DNA of 64,000 bases from Acidovorax sp. 69 (lineage in GTDB: Bacteria > Pseudomonadota > Gammaproteobacteria > Burkholderiales > Burkholderiaceae_C): the NCBI RefSeq assembly GCF_002797445.1, contig NZ_PGEP01000001.1, positions 929,001 through 993,000 on the forward strand. The letters are read 5' to 3'. Every line of letters begins with the position of its first letter. Position 1 is the stretch's first letter. Of this stretch, positions 47,687-56,144 are shown piece by piece. Below the pieces are notes generated by a model. That model was not told the origin of the DNA. It made no database searches and saw nothing but the letters and a program-made list of their open reading frames with translations. A program made the translations under genes and the position numbers.

Positions 47687-48181
47687 TCAGGCTGTGGCGT
47701 CCTTGAGCTTCTTCAGGGCGCGGGTCTTGATCTTGACCGATGCTGGCTTGGCAGGGAACCAGCGCTCTGCACCCGTGAACGGGTCTTTTCCGAAGCGCTT
47801 CTTCTTGGCGGGCACTTGCTGCAGACCAATCTTCAGCACGCCGGGCAGCGTGAATTCGCCGGAGCCCTTCTTGTGTACGGAGCCCAGAATGGCAGCTTCC
47901 AGTGCTGCCAACACGGCCTTGGCGGCCTTGGGTTCCACGCCCGACTGCTCAGCCAGGTGGGCGATCAGCGTGGTCTTGTTGAACACCGTCTTGATCGGCT
48001 TGAGCACTGCAACGGCGGCTACAGGCTTGGCTGCGGGCGCCACAGCCTTTTTAGCGGCGGGCGCTGCCTTCTTGGCGGGGGCCGCCTTTTTTGCAGCAGG
48101 AGCGGCTTTTTTGGCTACAGGTGCAGCGGCTTTGGTGACGACCTTCTTTGCAGGAGCAGTGGTTTTTTTTGCAGTTGCCAT
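47687..48181 (-). CDS. HU-family DNA-binding protein with histone-H1-like N-terminal tail
   Basis: A 164-residue protein in two parts. Residues 1-60 are Lys/Ala/Pro repeats (PAKKAAPAAKKA units) like eukaryotic histone H1 tails and Bordetella-type H1 homologues; residues 65-164 are an HU/IHF domain (FNKTTLIAHLAEQSGVEPKAAKAVLAALEAAI, GEFTLPGVLKIGLQQVPAKKKRFGKDPFTG). It should bind DNA without sequence choice and compact or bridge the nucleoid. It is monocistronic with its own promoter region shared with the diguanylate cyclase. Confidence 0.92.
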   Translation of the reverse strand: MATAKKTTAPAKKVVTKAAAPVAKKAAPAAKKAAPAKKAAPAAKKAVAPAAKPVAAVAVLKPIKTVFNKTTLIAHLAEQSGVEPKAAKAVLAALEAAILGSVHKKGSGEFTLPGVLKIGLQQVPAKKKRFGKDPFTGAERWFPAKPASVKIKTRALKKLKDATA

Positions 48182-48508
48182 GATGTTTCTTCGTTGGTTT
48201 GAGTTGCGATGGACCCTCCCGATTTCTTCCGAGGGCCTGCGCGATTTTAGGTGCGAGAACGCTCAGACCGATAGAGCCCATGACCAGCCGATGTCTGAGG
48301 CTTCTGCCAGCGCTGTGTTTGCAGGCTCCAGAAGGGGTGATTGCGCAGTCCTGAGCACTGGGAAAGACCTGTACCCGGAGCGGATTCAAGTGGGCACAAT
48401 GCTGATGCCCGGCTGCCTGTGGGCCTTGCTGCGATTGCTACGGGTCACTGGGCGCGTGGCGGCCGCTGGGTTTTTATTTCCCGTGTTGTTCCCGTAAAGC
48501 GCTTGTTC
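48182..48508. other. Divergent intergenic region HU / diguanylate cyclase
   Basis: About 327 bases with no supported gene. The HU-proximal part has CCCTCCCGATTTCTTCCGAGGG as a possible leader hairpin. The open frame of the cyclase extends back to 48341, but those residues do not look coding. No clear ribosome site is seen before ATG 48509. Confidence 0.4.
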
Positions 48509-50251
48509 ATGCAACTCAGTCGAATGCTTCATCTGCTGGGCGCCCTCGTCCTTGTTGCGACGATTGCGTTGGTCGGACGCATGGCGACAACGGAATGGCG
48601 GTCTGTCCACCAGGCCTCTGAAAGTCTTCGGCTGTTGGATCAGTTGCGGCTGGGGTTGCTGGCGGTGGAGATGGTCTCGCGGGAACGTGGGCCGACCAAT
48701 GGCGCGCTGGGGGATGCCTTGCCCTTGGAAGCGCACCGCGCTCAGGCACTGCAAGAGGCGCGTGCGCGCACCGACCAGGCGTTTGATGCGCTGCTGCAGG
48801 CGGTGGCTTTTGTACCTCGCCCTGCCGTGGGCAGCGCTGGCCTCGCGCAGAGCGTGCAGGTCGCCCGCCAGGCATTGGTAAAAGCCCGCAGTGGCGTTGA
48901 CGAGGCGCTGGCAATGCCCCAAAGCCAGCGCTCTGCGACCACGATTCGCGAGGCTGTTTATGGCATGGTGGCCGTGGTGCCTCTGCTGGCCCCGGTGACC
49001 AATGCCCTTGCCAGTACAGCGCAGCACGCCTATCCCGTGCTGAGCGACGATGTTCAGGGTGCACGCCTGGCTGTGGACTTGCGCGAGTATGCCGGGCTGC
49101 TGGGCTCTCACTTCACGGCGGCGCTGGTCAAAGGCGAACCGTTTTCTCCCGCAGAACGCCGGGCTATCGATGAAACACGTGGGCGTATTGCGCAGTTGCG
49201 GGCCTTGGTGGAACTGCGGCTGCCACTTCCTGGCAAATCAGCCGCTGCAGTACATGCGTGGGGCCGCGTGGAGGCCCGCTATTTTGGTGTGACGCAAGCG
49301 TTGCTGGACACAGTGCTGGCCCAGGGAGACGGCGATGGGCACTATGGTTTGTCTGCTGCGGGGTTTGCGGCGCTGTATGTGCCGGAAATGAACCCCATCC
49401 TGGAGCTGCGCGATGCACTGCTGGTGCAGGCCCATGAACAAGCTTCTCAGGAGTACCAGCGTGCCCTGCGGGTGCTGATCTGGGCGCTGGCCGGATCGGG
49501 CGTGCTTCTGGTGGTGCTGGGTGGCGCGTTGTATGTCATTCAGTACCGGGTGCTGCAACCCCTGGCAAAGACCACGCGGGCCCTCAGTGCTCTGGCAAAC
49601 GACAATTTGCAGGCGCCTTTGCCCGAGCTGATGGCCGACGACGAAATGGCCGCAGTCATTGGCGCTGTGCGTTCGTTGCAAGGCCAGACGATGCGGCGTC
49701 AGGAGCTGGAGCGTGAGCGGGATCGGCTCATAGAGCAGTTGAAGGAGCAGTCCGAAACCGACTACCTCACGGGGCTGCCCAATCGCCGCTCTTTCATTGC
49801 AAAAGCGCGCAGTGTTTTGGCACAGGCCATGCGTTACGACGTCGATGTGGCTTTGGTGGTGCTGGATATCGACTGGTTTAAGCAGCTCAACGACACGCTG
49901 GGCCATGCGGCCGGCGACAAGGCCTTGCTGTCGGTGGCCGATGTCCTGCGCGCTCAGTTGCGCGAAGGGGATCTGGTCGCGCGTTTTGGTGGCGAAGAGT
50001 TTGTAGTCTTGCTCCGTCACTGTGATCGTGAGCAGGGCCTGCAATTTGCGGAGCGGCTGCGCGAGATGATTGCGGGTGCGCAGGTGCTGGGCACTGCAGA
50101 TCCCGCCGTGGCGGTGACCGCAAGTCTTGGCATTGCAGACTCAGGGCGCTTGGGATGGGGGCTGGACGCGTTGTTGTCAGCGGCAGACGCAGCGATGTAT
50201 CAGGCCAAGAATGCGGGGCGCAATCGTGCTGTCGCCTCATCCAGCGCTTGA
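48509..50251 (+). CDS. Membrane diguanylate cyclase (GGDEF)
   Basis: A 580-residue inner-membrane protein: TM1 (about 6-25), a periplasmic sensor region of about 280 residues, TM2 (about 317-340, ALAGSGVLLVVLGGALYVI), HAMP-like linker with RVLQPLAKTTRALSALANDNL, then a GGDEF domain with active GGEEF (RFGGEEFVVLL). An inhibition site RxxD (REGD) lies five residues before it, as in feedback-regulated cyclases. It should make cyclic-di-GMP from GTP on a periplasmic cue. ATG 48509 is the likely start. Confidence 0.9.
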   Translation: MQLSRMLHLLGALVLVATIALVGRMATTEWRSVHQASESLRLLDQLRLGLLAVEMVSRERGPTNGALGDALPLEAHRAQALQEARARTDQAFDALLQAVAFVPRPAVGSAGLAQSVQVARQALVKARSGVDEALAMPQSQRSATTIREAVYGMVAVVPLLAPVTNALASTAQHAYPVLSDDVQGARLAVDLREYAGLLGSHFTAALVKGEPFSPAERRAIDETRGRIAQLRALVELRLPLPGKSAAAVHAWGRVEARYFGVTQALLDTVLAQGDGDGHYGLSAAGFAALYVPEMNPILELRDALLVQAHEQASQEYQRALRVLIWALAGSGVLLVVLGGALYVIQYRVLQPLAKTTRALSALANDNLQAPLPELMADDEMAAVIGAVRSLQGQTMRRQELERERDRLIEQLKEQSETDYLTGLPNRRSFIAKARSVLAQAMRYDVDVALVVLDIDWFKQLNDTLGHAAGDKALLSVADVLRAQLREGDLVARFGGEEFVVLLRHCDREQGLQFAERLREMIAGAQVLGTADPAVAVTASLGIADSGRLGWGLDALLSAADAAMYQAKNAGRNRAVASSSA

Positions 50252-50299
50252 GTGCTGCACTGGCGCTGTTGTCGCGCGCCATTCCCTGGCAGTTCCGTG

Positions 50300-50947
50300 T
50301 CAAGCCTGCAACGGCTGCGAAAGCCCCAGCACGGCAACGATGTGGCAGCCTGTGCCCGCTGCCACGAACCCATGCCATATGGCATGTGCATAACGCACGG
50401 CCGTATCCAGCACAAAAAACACCACCCCGACGGTGTAGGCCACACCCCCGATCACCAGCCATGCGGTGCTTACCGCAGGCAATTGCGCCATGAGTGGCAG
50501 TGCCGCCAGCAAAACGAGCCAGCCCATCGTCACGTACAAGGCCGTTGAAAGCAGGGGCGGCATGTGAAGCGCCCGCACCTTCACGGCAAACCCCGCCGCA
50601 GCTGCCAGCCACACCAGGGTCAGCTGAACACTGCGGGTGGAATCCCCTGGCGAAAGAAGGGCAAACGGGGTGTAGCTGCCTGCAATGAAAAGATAGATGG
50701 CCGCGTTGTCCAGCCGCAATAGCCACTGCTTGGATCGTCCTTCAGGCATGGCGTGATAGAGGGTGGACGCGCCGTACAGCAGGGTCATCGTGGTCACGAA
50801 GATCCACAGCCCTGTGTGTGCGCTGGCATTGGCAGGCGTGGCCGATGCCAGTAGTCTGGGAGCGGCCAGGAAAGCCCCGAGCAGGGTGGCACCGTGCAGC
50901 ACGCTGTTGGCGATTTCCTCGGCCATGTCCTGCTGTCGTTGCTGCAT
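50300..50947 (-). CDS. Hemolysin III / PAQR-family membrane protein
   Basis: A 215-residue protein with seven likely membrane helices. The family His/Asp residues are visible: ANSVLHGATLLG, LLYGASTLYHAMP, LLRLDNAAIYLFIAGSYTPFALL, and near the end HAIWHGFVAAGTGCHIVAV. These form a zinc site in related receptors; the bacterial role is not settled. ATG 50947 (or 50926) is a likely start; the frame is open upstream to 51085 but shows no coding character of the family. Confidence 0.88.
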   Translation of the reverse strand: MQQRQQDMAEEIANSVLHGATLLGAFLAAPRLLASATPANASAHTGLWIFVTTMTLLYGASTLYHAMPEGRSKQWLLRLDNAAIYLFIAGSYTPFALLSPGDSTRSVQLTLVWLAAAAGFAVKVRALHMPPLLSTALYVTMGWLVLLAALPLMAQLPAVSTAWLVIGGVAYTVGVVFFVLDTAVRYAHAIWHGFVAAGTGCHIVAVLGLSQPLQA

Positions 50948-51123
50948 CAGGCGCCCCCGCAGACCAGAGTGACGAGCAGCATGTTTGCGCTCAGTGATGA
51001 GCCGGTGTCTGCTGGCGCTCGCGACGCAGGTGGTAGCGCGACCGCTGTAGCGCCAGGAATTCCACAAGGCCCCAGGCCAGCGCACAAGCCAGTGTTCCGC
51101 ACAACGCGGCCCAGCGGTAGGGC

Positions 51124-51255
51124 TCAGTCTTGCGCCGGGGCTGCTGCATCGTCATAGGCCCATTCGTGTGTGCGTGGCAGGTCGAAGCTCAGCCAGCCGT
51201 TTTCATCGAACAGCTCATCCAGCAGCCGCTGCAATCCGAGCAATTTCCAGAGCAT
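51124..51255 (-). CDS. Possible small protein, 43 residues
   Basis: A short frame too small for routine calling: MLWKLLGLQRLLDELFDENG then WLSFDLPRTHEWAYDDAA. It begins amphipathic (LLGLQRLLDELF) and has a balanced composition unlike the shadow frames around it. It lies upstream of the hemolysin III gene on the same strand. I do not recognise it; the call is low confidence. No strong ribosome site is visible (GAAAGAGGCGCACC precedes the ATG). Confidence 0.35.
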   Translation of the reverse strand: MLWKLLGLQRLLDELFDENGWLSFDLPRTHEWAYDDAAAPAQD

Positions 51256-51432
51256 GGTGCGCCTCTTTCAAAGGGTGGTGACTGCGGCCAAGGTAGCGTG
51301 GTTGTGTGACGGTTTCGCGTCGACTGGCTGAAACCAGACATGCGTGCAGCAGGGCCCCCACGCTGGCCCGCCAGCGCTATCCTCAGCGCTGATCTCCTGC
51401 CCCGATGGGCCCCGAAACATCTTCCTCAGAAC

Positions 51433-52437
51433 ATGCTGCCCGAACTCCTGGCTCTGGAAAAAATCATGGAGCTGGGCGCGCCCCATCTTCAGGTTCAGGT
51501 GATTCGGCAAGTGCCTCTGGCGTCCGGCGAGTGCTTGCCGATCTATGCCATCGGCGTGGGCAATCCGGCGCTGGATGTGCCGGCCGTGGGCTTCTTTGGC
51601 GGCGTGCACGGGCTGGAGCGCATCGGGGCCGAGGTGGTCATTGCCTACCTGCAGAACGTGGTCATGCGCCTGCAATGGGACACCACGCTGCACCAGCAGT
51701 TGGAGCGTGTGCGTTTGGTCTTCATGCCCATCGTCAACCCAGGGGGCATGTGGTCTGCCACGCGGGCCAATCCGCGCGGTGTGGACCTGATGCGCAACGC
51801 GCCGGTGGATGCCGTGGATCGCGTACCGCTGTGGGTTGGCGGGCAGCGCGTGAGTGCGGGACTGCCCTGGTACCGGGGGCGCCTCGGAGAACCGATGGAG
51901 GTGGAAAGCCAGGCGCTGTGCGAGGTTGTCACGCAGCAGTTGCTGGCGCGGCCTTTCAGCATGGCACTGGACTGCCACTCGGGTTTTGGGGTGAAAGACC
52001 GGCTGTGGTTTCCGTTTGCGCACACACGCCGGCCGATTGCGCACCTGGCAGAACTGCATGCGCTGCAAGAGATCTTCTTGCAAGCCCACAGCAATCACCA
52101 GTACGTCATTGAGCCCCAGAGCGCGCAGTACCTGGCCCATGGTGACCTGTGGGACTACCTGTACCTGCAGGCATGCCGTGACGTGCCCGCGCACACCTTC
52201 TTGCCCCTCACGCTGGAGATGGGGTCGTGGCTATGGATCAAAAAGAACCCCCGCCAGCTGTTCTCGCGCAACGGCATCTTCAACCCCCTCATCGATCATC
52301 GCCAGCAGCGTGTTTTGCGGCGGCATCTGTCGCTGCTTGATTTTTTGTCGCGTGCGGCCTGCAGCCACGCCCGCTGGGCGCCCGCGCCTGAGCAGCGCGC
52401 ACAGCGCCGCACCGATGCGCTGGCAATCTGGTATTGA
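51433..52437 (+). CDS. M14-family zinc carboxypeptidase-like protein
   Basis: A 334-residue protein with M14/succinylglutamate desuccinylase-like motifs: GGVHGLERIGAE gives the HxxE zinc pair, NPGGMWSATRANPRGVDLMRN the substrate Arg/Asn loop, ALDCHSGFG the third zinc His, and LTLEMGSW the catalytic Glu. No signal peptide at ATG 51433, so probably cytoplasmic. Such proteins act on peptide or amide bonds of unknown substrates. Its stop is followed 14 bases later by an alpha/beta hydrolase gene, suggesting an operon. Confidence 0.85.
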   Translation: MLPELLALEKIMELGAPHLQVQVIRQVPLASGECLPIYAIGVGNPALDVPAVGFFGGVHGLERIGAEVVIAYLQNVVMRLQWDTTLHQQLERVRLVFMPIVNPGGMWSATRANPRGVDLMRNAPVDAVDRVPLWVGGQRVSAGLPWYRGRLGEPMEVESQALCEVVTQQLLARPFSMALDCHSGFGVKDRLWFPFAHTRRPIAHLAELHALQEIFLQAHSNHQYVIEPQSAQYLAHGDLWDYLYLQACRDVPAHTFLPLTLEMGSWLWIKKNPRQLFSRNGIFNPLIDHRQQRVLRRHLSLLDFLSRAACSHARWAPAPEQRAQRRTDALAIWY

Positions 52438-52451
52438 GGGGAGGCCACACC

Positions 52452-53207
52452 ATGCGCCAATGGATTTTGCTGCGGGGGCTGACCCGTGAGTCGGCCCATT
52501 GGGGTGGGCTGGTGGCCGACCTGCAGCGGGCGCTGCCGGGCGATTCCGTGCTGGCGCTCGACCTGCCGGGCAATGGCCAATGGCACCGGATGCCGTCGCC
52601 CACCTCGGTGCAGGGCATGGTGCAGGCCTGCCGGGCTGATCTGGCTGCGCGTGGATTGGTGCCGCCGTTTCACCTGCTGGCCATGTCTCTGGGGGCCATG
52701 GTGGCGGTGGAGTGGGCACGTGTGGCCCCTGAGGAGATCGTGGAAGGTGTGCTGGTGAACACCAGCTTGCGCCCCTTCAGCCCGTTTTATCACCGGCTGC
52801 GTCCGCGCAACTACGGGCCCTTGCTGCGCCGGGTGTTGCCGGCCCGGTCGGCGCTCGTGGTGGAGCAGCAGGTGTTGGCCATGACCAGCAATCGCGCCAA
52901 GGAGCATGCCCCGGTGCTGGCGGCCTGGCTGGCGGTGCGCAGGCAGCGGCCGGTATCGGTGGTCAACGCGCTGCGCCAGCTGGTGGCCGCTGCGTGCTAC
53001 CGGGCCCCGGCCATTGCACCCCAGCCCCCTTTGCTGCTGCTGGCCAGCCGGGATGACCAATTGGTGGCGAGCGCATGTTCGCACACGATTGCTGCCGCGT
53101 GGAACCTGCCCTTGGTGATGCACCCATTTGCGGGCCACGATCTGTCGCTGGACGACCCCGCCTGGCTGGTGGAGCAGGTTCGGCAGTGGGCGCAGCGCCA
53201 CGACTGA
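52452..53207 (+). CDS. Alpha/beta hydrolase
   Basis: A 251-residue alpha/beta hydrolase: LLRGLTRESAHW as oxyanion loop, nucleophile Ser in LAMSLGAM (first position of GxSxG is Ala), Asp in ASRDDQLV and His in FAGHDLSLDDP. It starts 14 bases after the M14 peptidase gene with GAGGGGAGGCC before the ATG. Substrate unknown. Convergent with the SPOR gene. Confidence 0.85.
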   Translation: MRQWILLRGLTRESAHWGGLVADLQRALPGDSVLALDLPGNGQWHRMPSPTSVQGMVQACRADLAARGLVPPFHLLAMSLGAMVAVEWARVAPEEIVEGVLVNTSLRPFSPFYHRLRPRNYGPLLRRVLPARSALVVEQQVLAMTSNRAKEHAPVLAAWLAVRRQRPVSVVNALRQLVAAACYRAPAIAPQPPLLLLASRDDQLVASACSHTIAAAWNLPLVMHPFAGHDLSLDDPAWLVEQVRQWAQRHD

Positions 53208-53236
53208 AGTGACCACAGGCCGTGGCAGGCCCGGCG

Positions 53237-54547
53237 CTATGGTTGCTTGAACACCACCGCTTCCAGCGCCATGGCGCGGATCGCTTCTGCCGCACTGTCG
53301 GCCTGCGCGCGCGTGTCGTAGGGGCCCACGCGGACACGGATGCGTCGCCCCTTGGCGTTGTTCAGCTCCTGGCGGAAGGCGGGCAGGCCTTCGTTGAGCA
53401 GGCGCGCCTGCGTCTTGCGTGCGTTGGCTTCTTCGGCGAACAGGCCCACGTTGATGTAGTAGCCCGGGGCAGTGCCCACCGTGGGCAGCGCGGTATCGGC
53501 GGTGGAAGCTGCTGCCGCCGGTGCCTTGGGCTTGGGGGGGGCTGCCGCCCGGCTGGCTGCATCGCGGCGCGCAGGGAGGGGCTTGGTGGTGCTGGCTGCA
53601 GGTGCTGGCGCGGGGGGCGATGCCGCAGAGGTCGCGGGCTTGGGCGGCGTTGCCGTGGCGGCCTTGGTGGACGCTGTGGCTGTTGCGGACGGCGTGGGGG
53701 ATGGGGGCTCGGCCGATTTTTTGGCAGCTGCGGCAGCAGGCGCTGGCGGGACAGGGGCAGGTGCCGAAGGCGCAGATGGAACGGGCGCTGGCGCCACAGG
53801 TGCCGGTGTGGCTGCTGTGGCCGTCTCGGACGTGGCAGGCGGTGGAGCAGGCGTGGGCGCTGCTTCTGTCACTGGAGCGGGCAAGGCCCCTACGGGCTTG
53901 GTGGCCGATGCCGCGTTGGCCGCTGCCGTGGCCTGCGCCACTGTGACGGCGGGCTCCAGCGCCAGGGGCTTCACATCCGAGGGCGACAGGGCCAGGTAGG
54001 CGATCAGCGCGGCGATGCCCAGCACCCCATTGGCCACCACCAGCACTTGCAGCCGCTTGCGCGAGCTGGCTTGCTTTTCGAGCAGCGCACAGGCCTCGGG
54101 CACCGTGCGCGACGCCGCCAGCGCGCGCGCAATGCGTTTGCGGATGTCGGCGTACAGGATGGCGTTGCCATACAGCCCCGGCACGGCAAAGGCCAGTACC
54201 GCAAAAGCGCCCAGCACACCCAGCTCCACGCCCACAGGCCAGTGCAGTAAAGAGCGGCCCACCCCGAATACGATCAGCGCCAGCCCCTCGGCTGCCGCCA
54301 CATAGACCAGCGCGGCGCCCCACAACTGGCGAAACAACATCCAATTCAGGGTGCAAAGGCAGGCGGCCCAGTTCCAGGTGGTGGTTGTGCGGCCGGTGTC
54401 GTCAAAGCGCTCGAATACCTTCAGGTAGTAGTCCGCATTCACCGGCCCCAGCGCCAGGCGCGACATGGCCGCCATGGCGTTGTCGGATGGCGAATCGAGC
54501 GACATGGCTGGGATGATGGAGGCGACAGGATCCGTGTGGTCGAGCAT
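53237..54547 (-). CDS. DUF2628-like membrane protein with C-terminal SPOR domain
   Basis: A 436-residue inner-membrane protein. Residues 40-200 hold three to four hydrophobic segments with a DUF2628-like pattern (FRQLWGAALVYVAAAEGLALIVF, GNAILYADIRKRI). A long Ala/Pro/Thr linker (about 210-350) leads to a SPOR domain (GYYINVGLFAEEANARKTQARLLNEGLPAFR ... VRVGPYDTRAQADSAAEAIRAMAL). SPOR domains bind denuded peptidoglycan at division sites, so it may act in cell division or envelope growth. Start uncertain (54505 is an alternative). Confidence 0.85.
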   Translation of the reverse strand: MLDHTDPVASIIPAMSLDSPSDNAMAAMSRLALGPVNADYYLKVFERFDDTGRTTTTWNWAACLCTLNWMLFRQLWGAALVYVAAAEGLALIVFGVGRSLLHWPVGVELGVLGAFAVLAFAVPGLYGNAILYADIRKRIARALAASRTVPEACALLEKQASSRKRLQVLVVANGVLGIAALIAYLALSPSDVKPLALEPAVTVAQATAAANAASATKPVGALPAPVTEAAPTPAPPPATSETATAATPAPVAPAPVPSAPSAPAPVPPAPAAAAAKKSAEPPSPTPSATATASTKAATATPPKPATSAASPPAPAPAASTTKPLPARRDAASRAAAPPKPKAPAAAASTADTALPTVGTAPGYYINVGLFAEEANARKTQARLLNEGLPAFRQELNNAKGRRIRVRVGPYDTRAQADSAAEAIRAMALEAVVFKQP

Positions 54548-54727
54548 GGCTGGATTCTGTCATGCACCGACCGGTGTGCCACCTGCTTTGCAGCAAGGCG
54601 CTGCGCCGGGGCAACGGGTGTGCGCAGCAGCGTGGAGCCTCACGCCCAAGCCTTCTGGCAGGCCTCTACGCGGGAGCGCGGCGGATTTTGGGTCAAAGAG
54701 GCAGGAGGTGCAGGCGGAATATGCGCC

Positions 54728-54751
54728 AATAGCTACTAAATATGTAGCATT
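54728..54751. repeat. Short hairpin with 7-nt loop (degenerate copy 6)
   Basis: GCTAC-N7-GTAGC with AATA before and ATTTTTATG after, just 3' of the TerB-DUF697 gene. It shares the ATAGCTA start and 7-base loop of the palindromic family but has a shorter stem, so it is listed as a possible relic. Confidence 0.45.
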
Positions 54752-54752
54752 T

Positions 54753-55717
54753 TTATGCGCCACGCACCAAAGCCATGATCTGGCCAGCATCCAGCGTGGC
54801 CGCCTTTTGCTGGATCTGCGGCAGGTATTGCGTCTGCAACTGCTTGGCGGGCGTGAGCAGTCCCTGAAAGGTCTCGCGCAACATCGCCGTGCTCATGATC
54901 CGGCCGCCAGCGTAGTAGCGCTTGGCCACTTGCCCTAGTGCATAGGTGGTGGCAAACGAAAATGCCATGCCTGTGGCAGCGCCCCCCATTCCACCGATCG
55001 TGCGGCCCGCCACCTTGCCCAGCAGGCCCCCAGCAGCTTGCGGCCAAACTGCTCCAGGTACTGAGATGTCAGGCCCACACCCGCTGCCGCGATGAACTCC
55101 TTGATGTGCCCCTGGTCCAGCTCCACCCCGTGCGTTTTTCCAATGGCATAGACCATCTTCACTTGCATGGGAATGATGGCCATCGATGCCCAGGACTGCG
55201 GCAACAGCTCCAGCGCACCGTTGAGCAGGGAATAGTTGAGGATGGACTTGTCCAGCTCGGCATCCGAAGCACTGGAGGTGGCAGTGGCTGTTGTTGCGGC
55301 CGCAGCAACGGGAGCGGCCAGGGGCACAGCTTTCTCGGCCACCTCGACCAGCGCGTCCGCCGCTTGGTCAAACGCCGCCGTTTGAGGGGCGCTCAGTTGA
55401 AGGGCCGCCTTGAGGCTGATGAGGAACTCTCGCTCTGCCGCAGTCTGGCGGCCGTCCACGTCGCACACACACACGGCCATTTCGTATGCCAGCTGGCGGT
55501 GCAGGGGTTCGCTCAAGCCTTGCACGGCGGCCGATACGCTGGTGCGCTGGAGCAGCACATCCTGATAAAGGCGGGGCAGGTCGGCCATGCCCGCATCGCC
55601 CGCCAGTGACTGGGCAATGCGGCGGATCTCCTCGCGTTCGGCGTCGTCTTTGTTGCCGTCCGCAAAGGCGGCGAGAAGCGCGATGGTGAGGAGGGATTGT
55701 TGCTGGTCGAGGGTCAT
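54753..55717 (-). pseudogene. TerB-like plus DUF697 (YcjF-like) protein, frameshifted
   Basis: Two overlapping frames make one protein of about 320 residues. From ATG 55717: TerB-like helices (LLTIALLAAFADGNKDDAERE, AYEMAVCVCDVDGRQTAAE), an Ala-rich linker, then a DUF697-type part (IIPMQVKMVYAIGKTHGVEL, AAAGVGLTSQYLEQFGRKLLG). At a run of five C (plus strand 55027-55031) the frame is lost; reading on in the next frame gives KVAGRTIGGMGGAATGMAFSFATTYALGQVAKRYYAGG to 54753. One extra G would restore LLGGLLGKVAGRT. It is a true pseudogene, or a base-calling error in a homopolymer. Without repair it ends after about 260 residues with an unrelated tail. Confidence 0.82.
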
Positions 55718-56144
55718 GGCGTATGCCCGCAAGGGCGTTGAATAAAAACGGTGGGGCGCACGCGCGGGTGTTGTTGGCCCATACAGCGGCGCGAGAGATC
55801 CTCTGCACGAATCACCGCGCGGTGTACATCTGCGGTCTCGGGCTGTCGGCGGCGTCGCAAATGCTCGCAATAGCTACGGCTATTGCTGCGCTTTGCGCCT
55901 GGCAGCCCGCTCCGATCCGCAGCGCATACTTGCTGCTCGATTCGTGCAAAGGATCCCTAGAGGTCCACATGCAGTCTAGGCAACCGGGTTTCAACGCCAC
56001 AGCTTGTAGGGAATTGGCCGGGCTGGCAGCGCGATGTGGATGGATGGCCGGAAGGGTTTTCCCTTGGGTATTTGGGCGACTGTGCAGGGGTACACGGCGT
56101 GCCTACAGTGCCTCCCATTGATGTGACGTTGCTGGAGTGTGGAC
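55718..56144. other. Intergenic region with small hairpin
   Basis: About 430 bases with no supported gene between the TerB-DUF697 start and the thiolase start (divergent). A perfect 8-bp hairpin, GCAATAGC-TACG-GCTATTGC, lies at 55867-55886. The rest shows no clear promoter elements or repeats. Confidence 0.45.
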
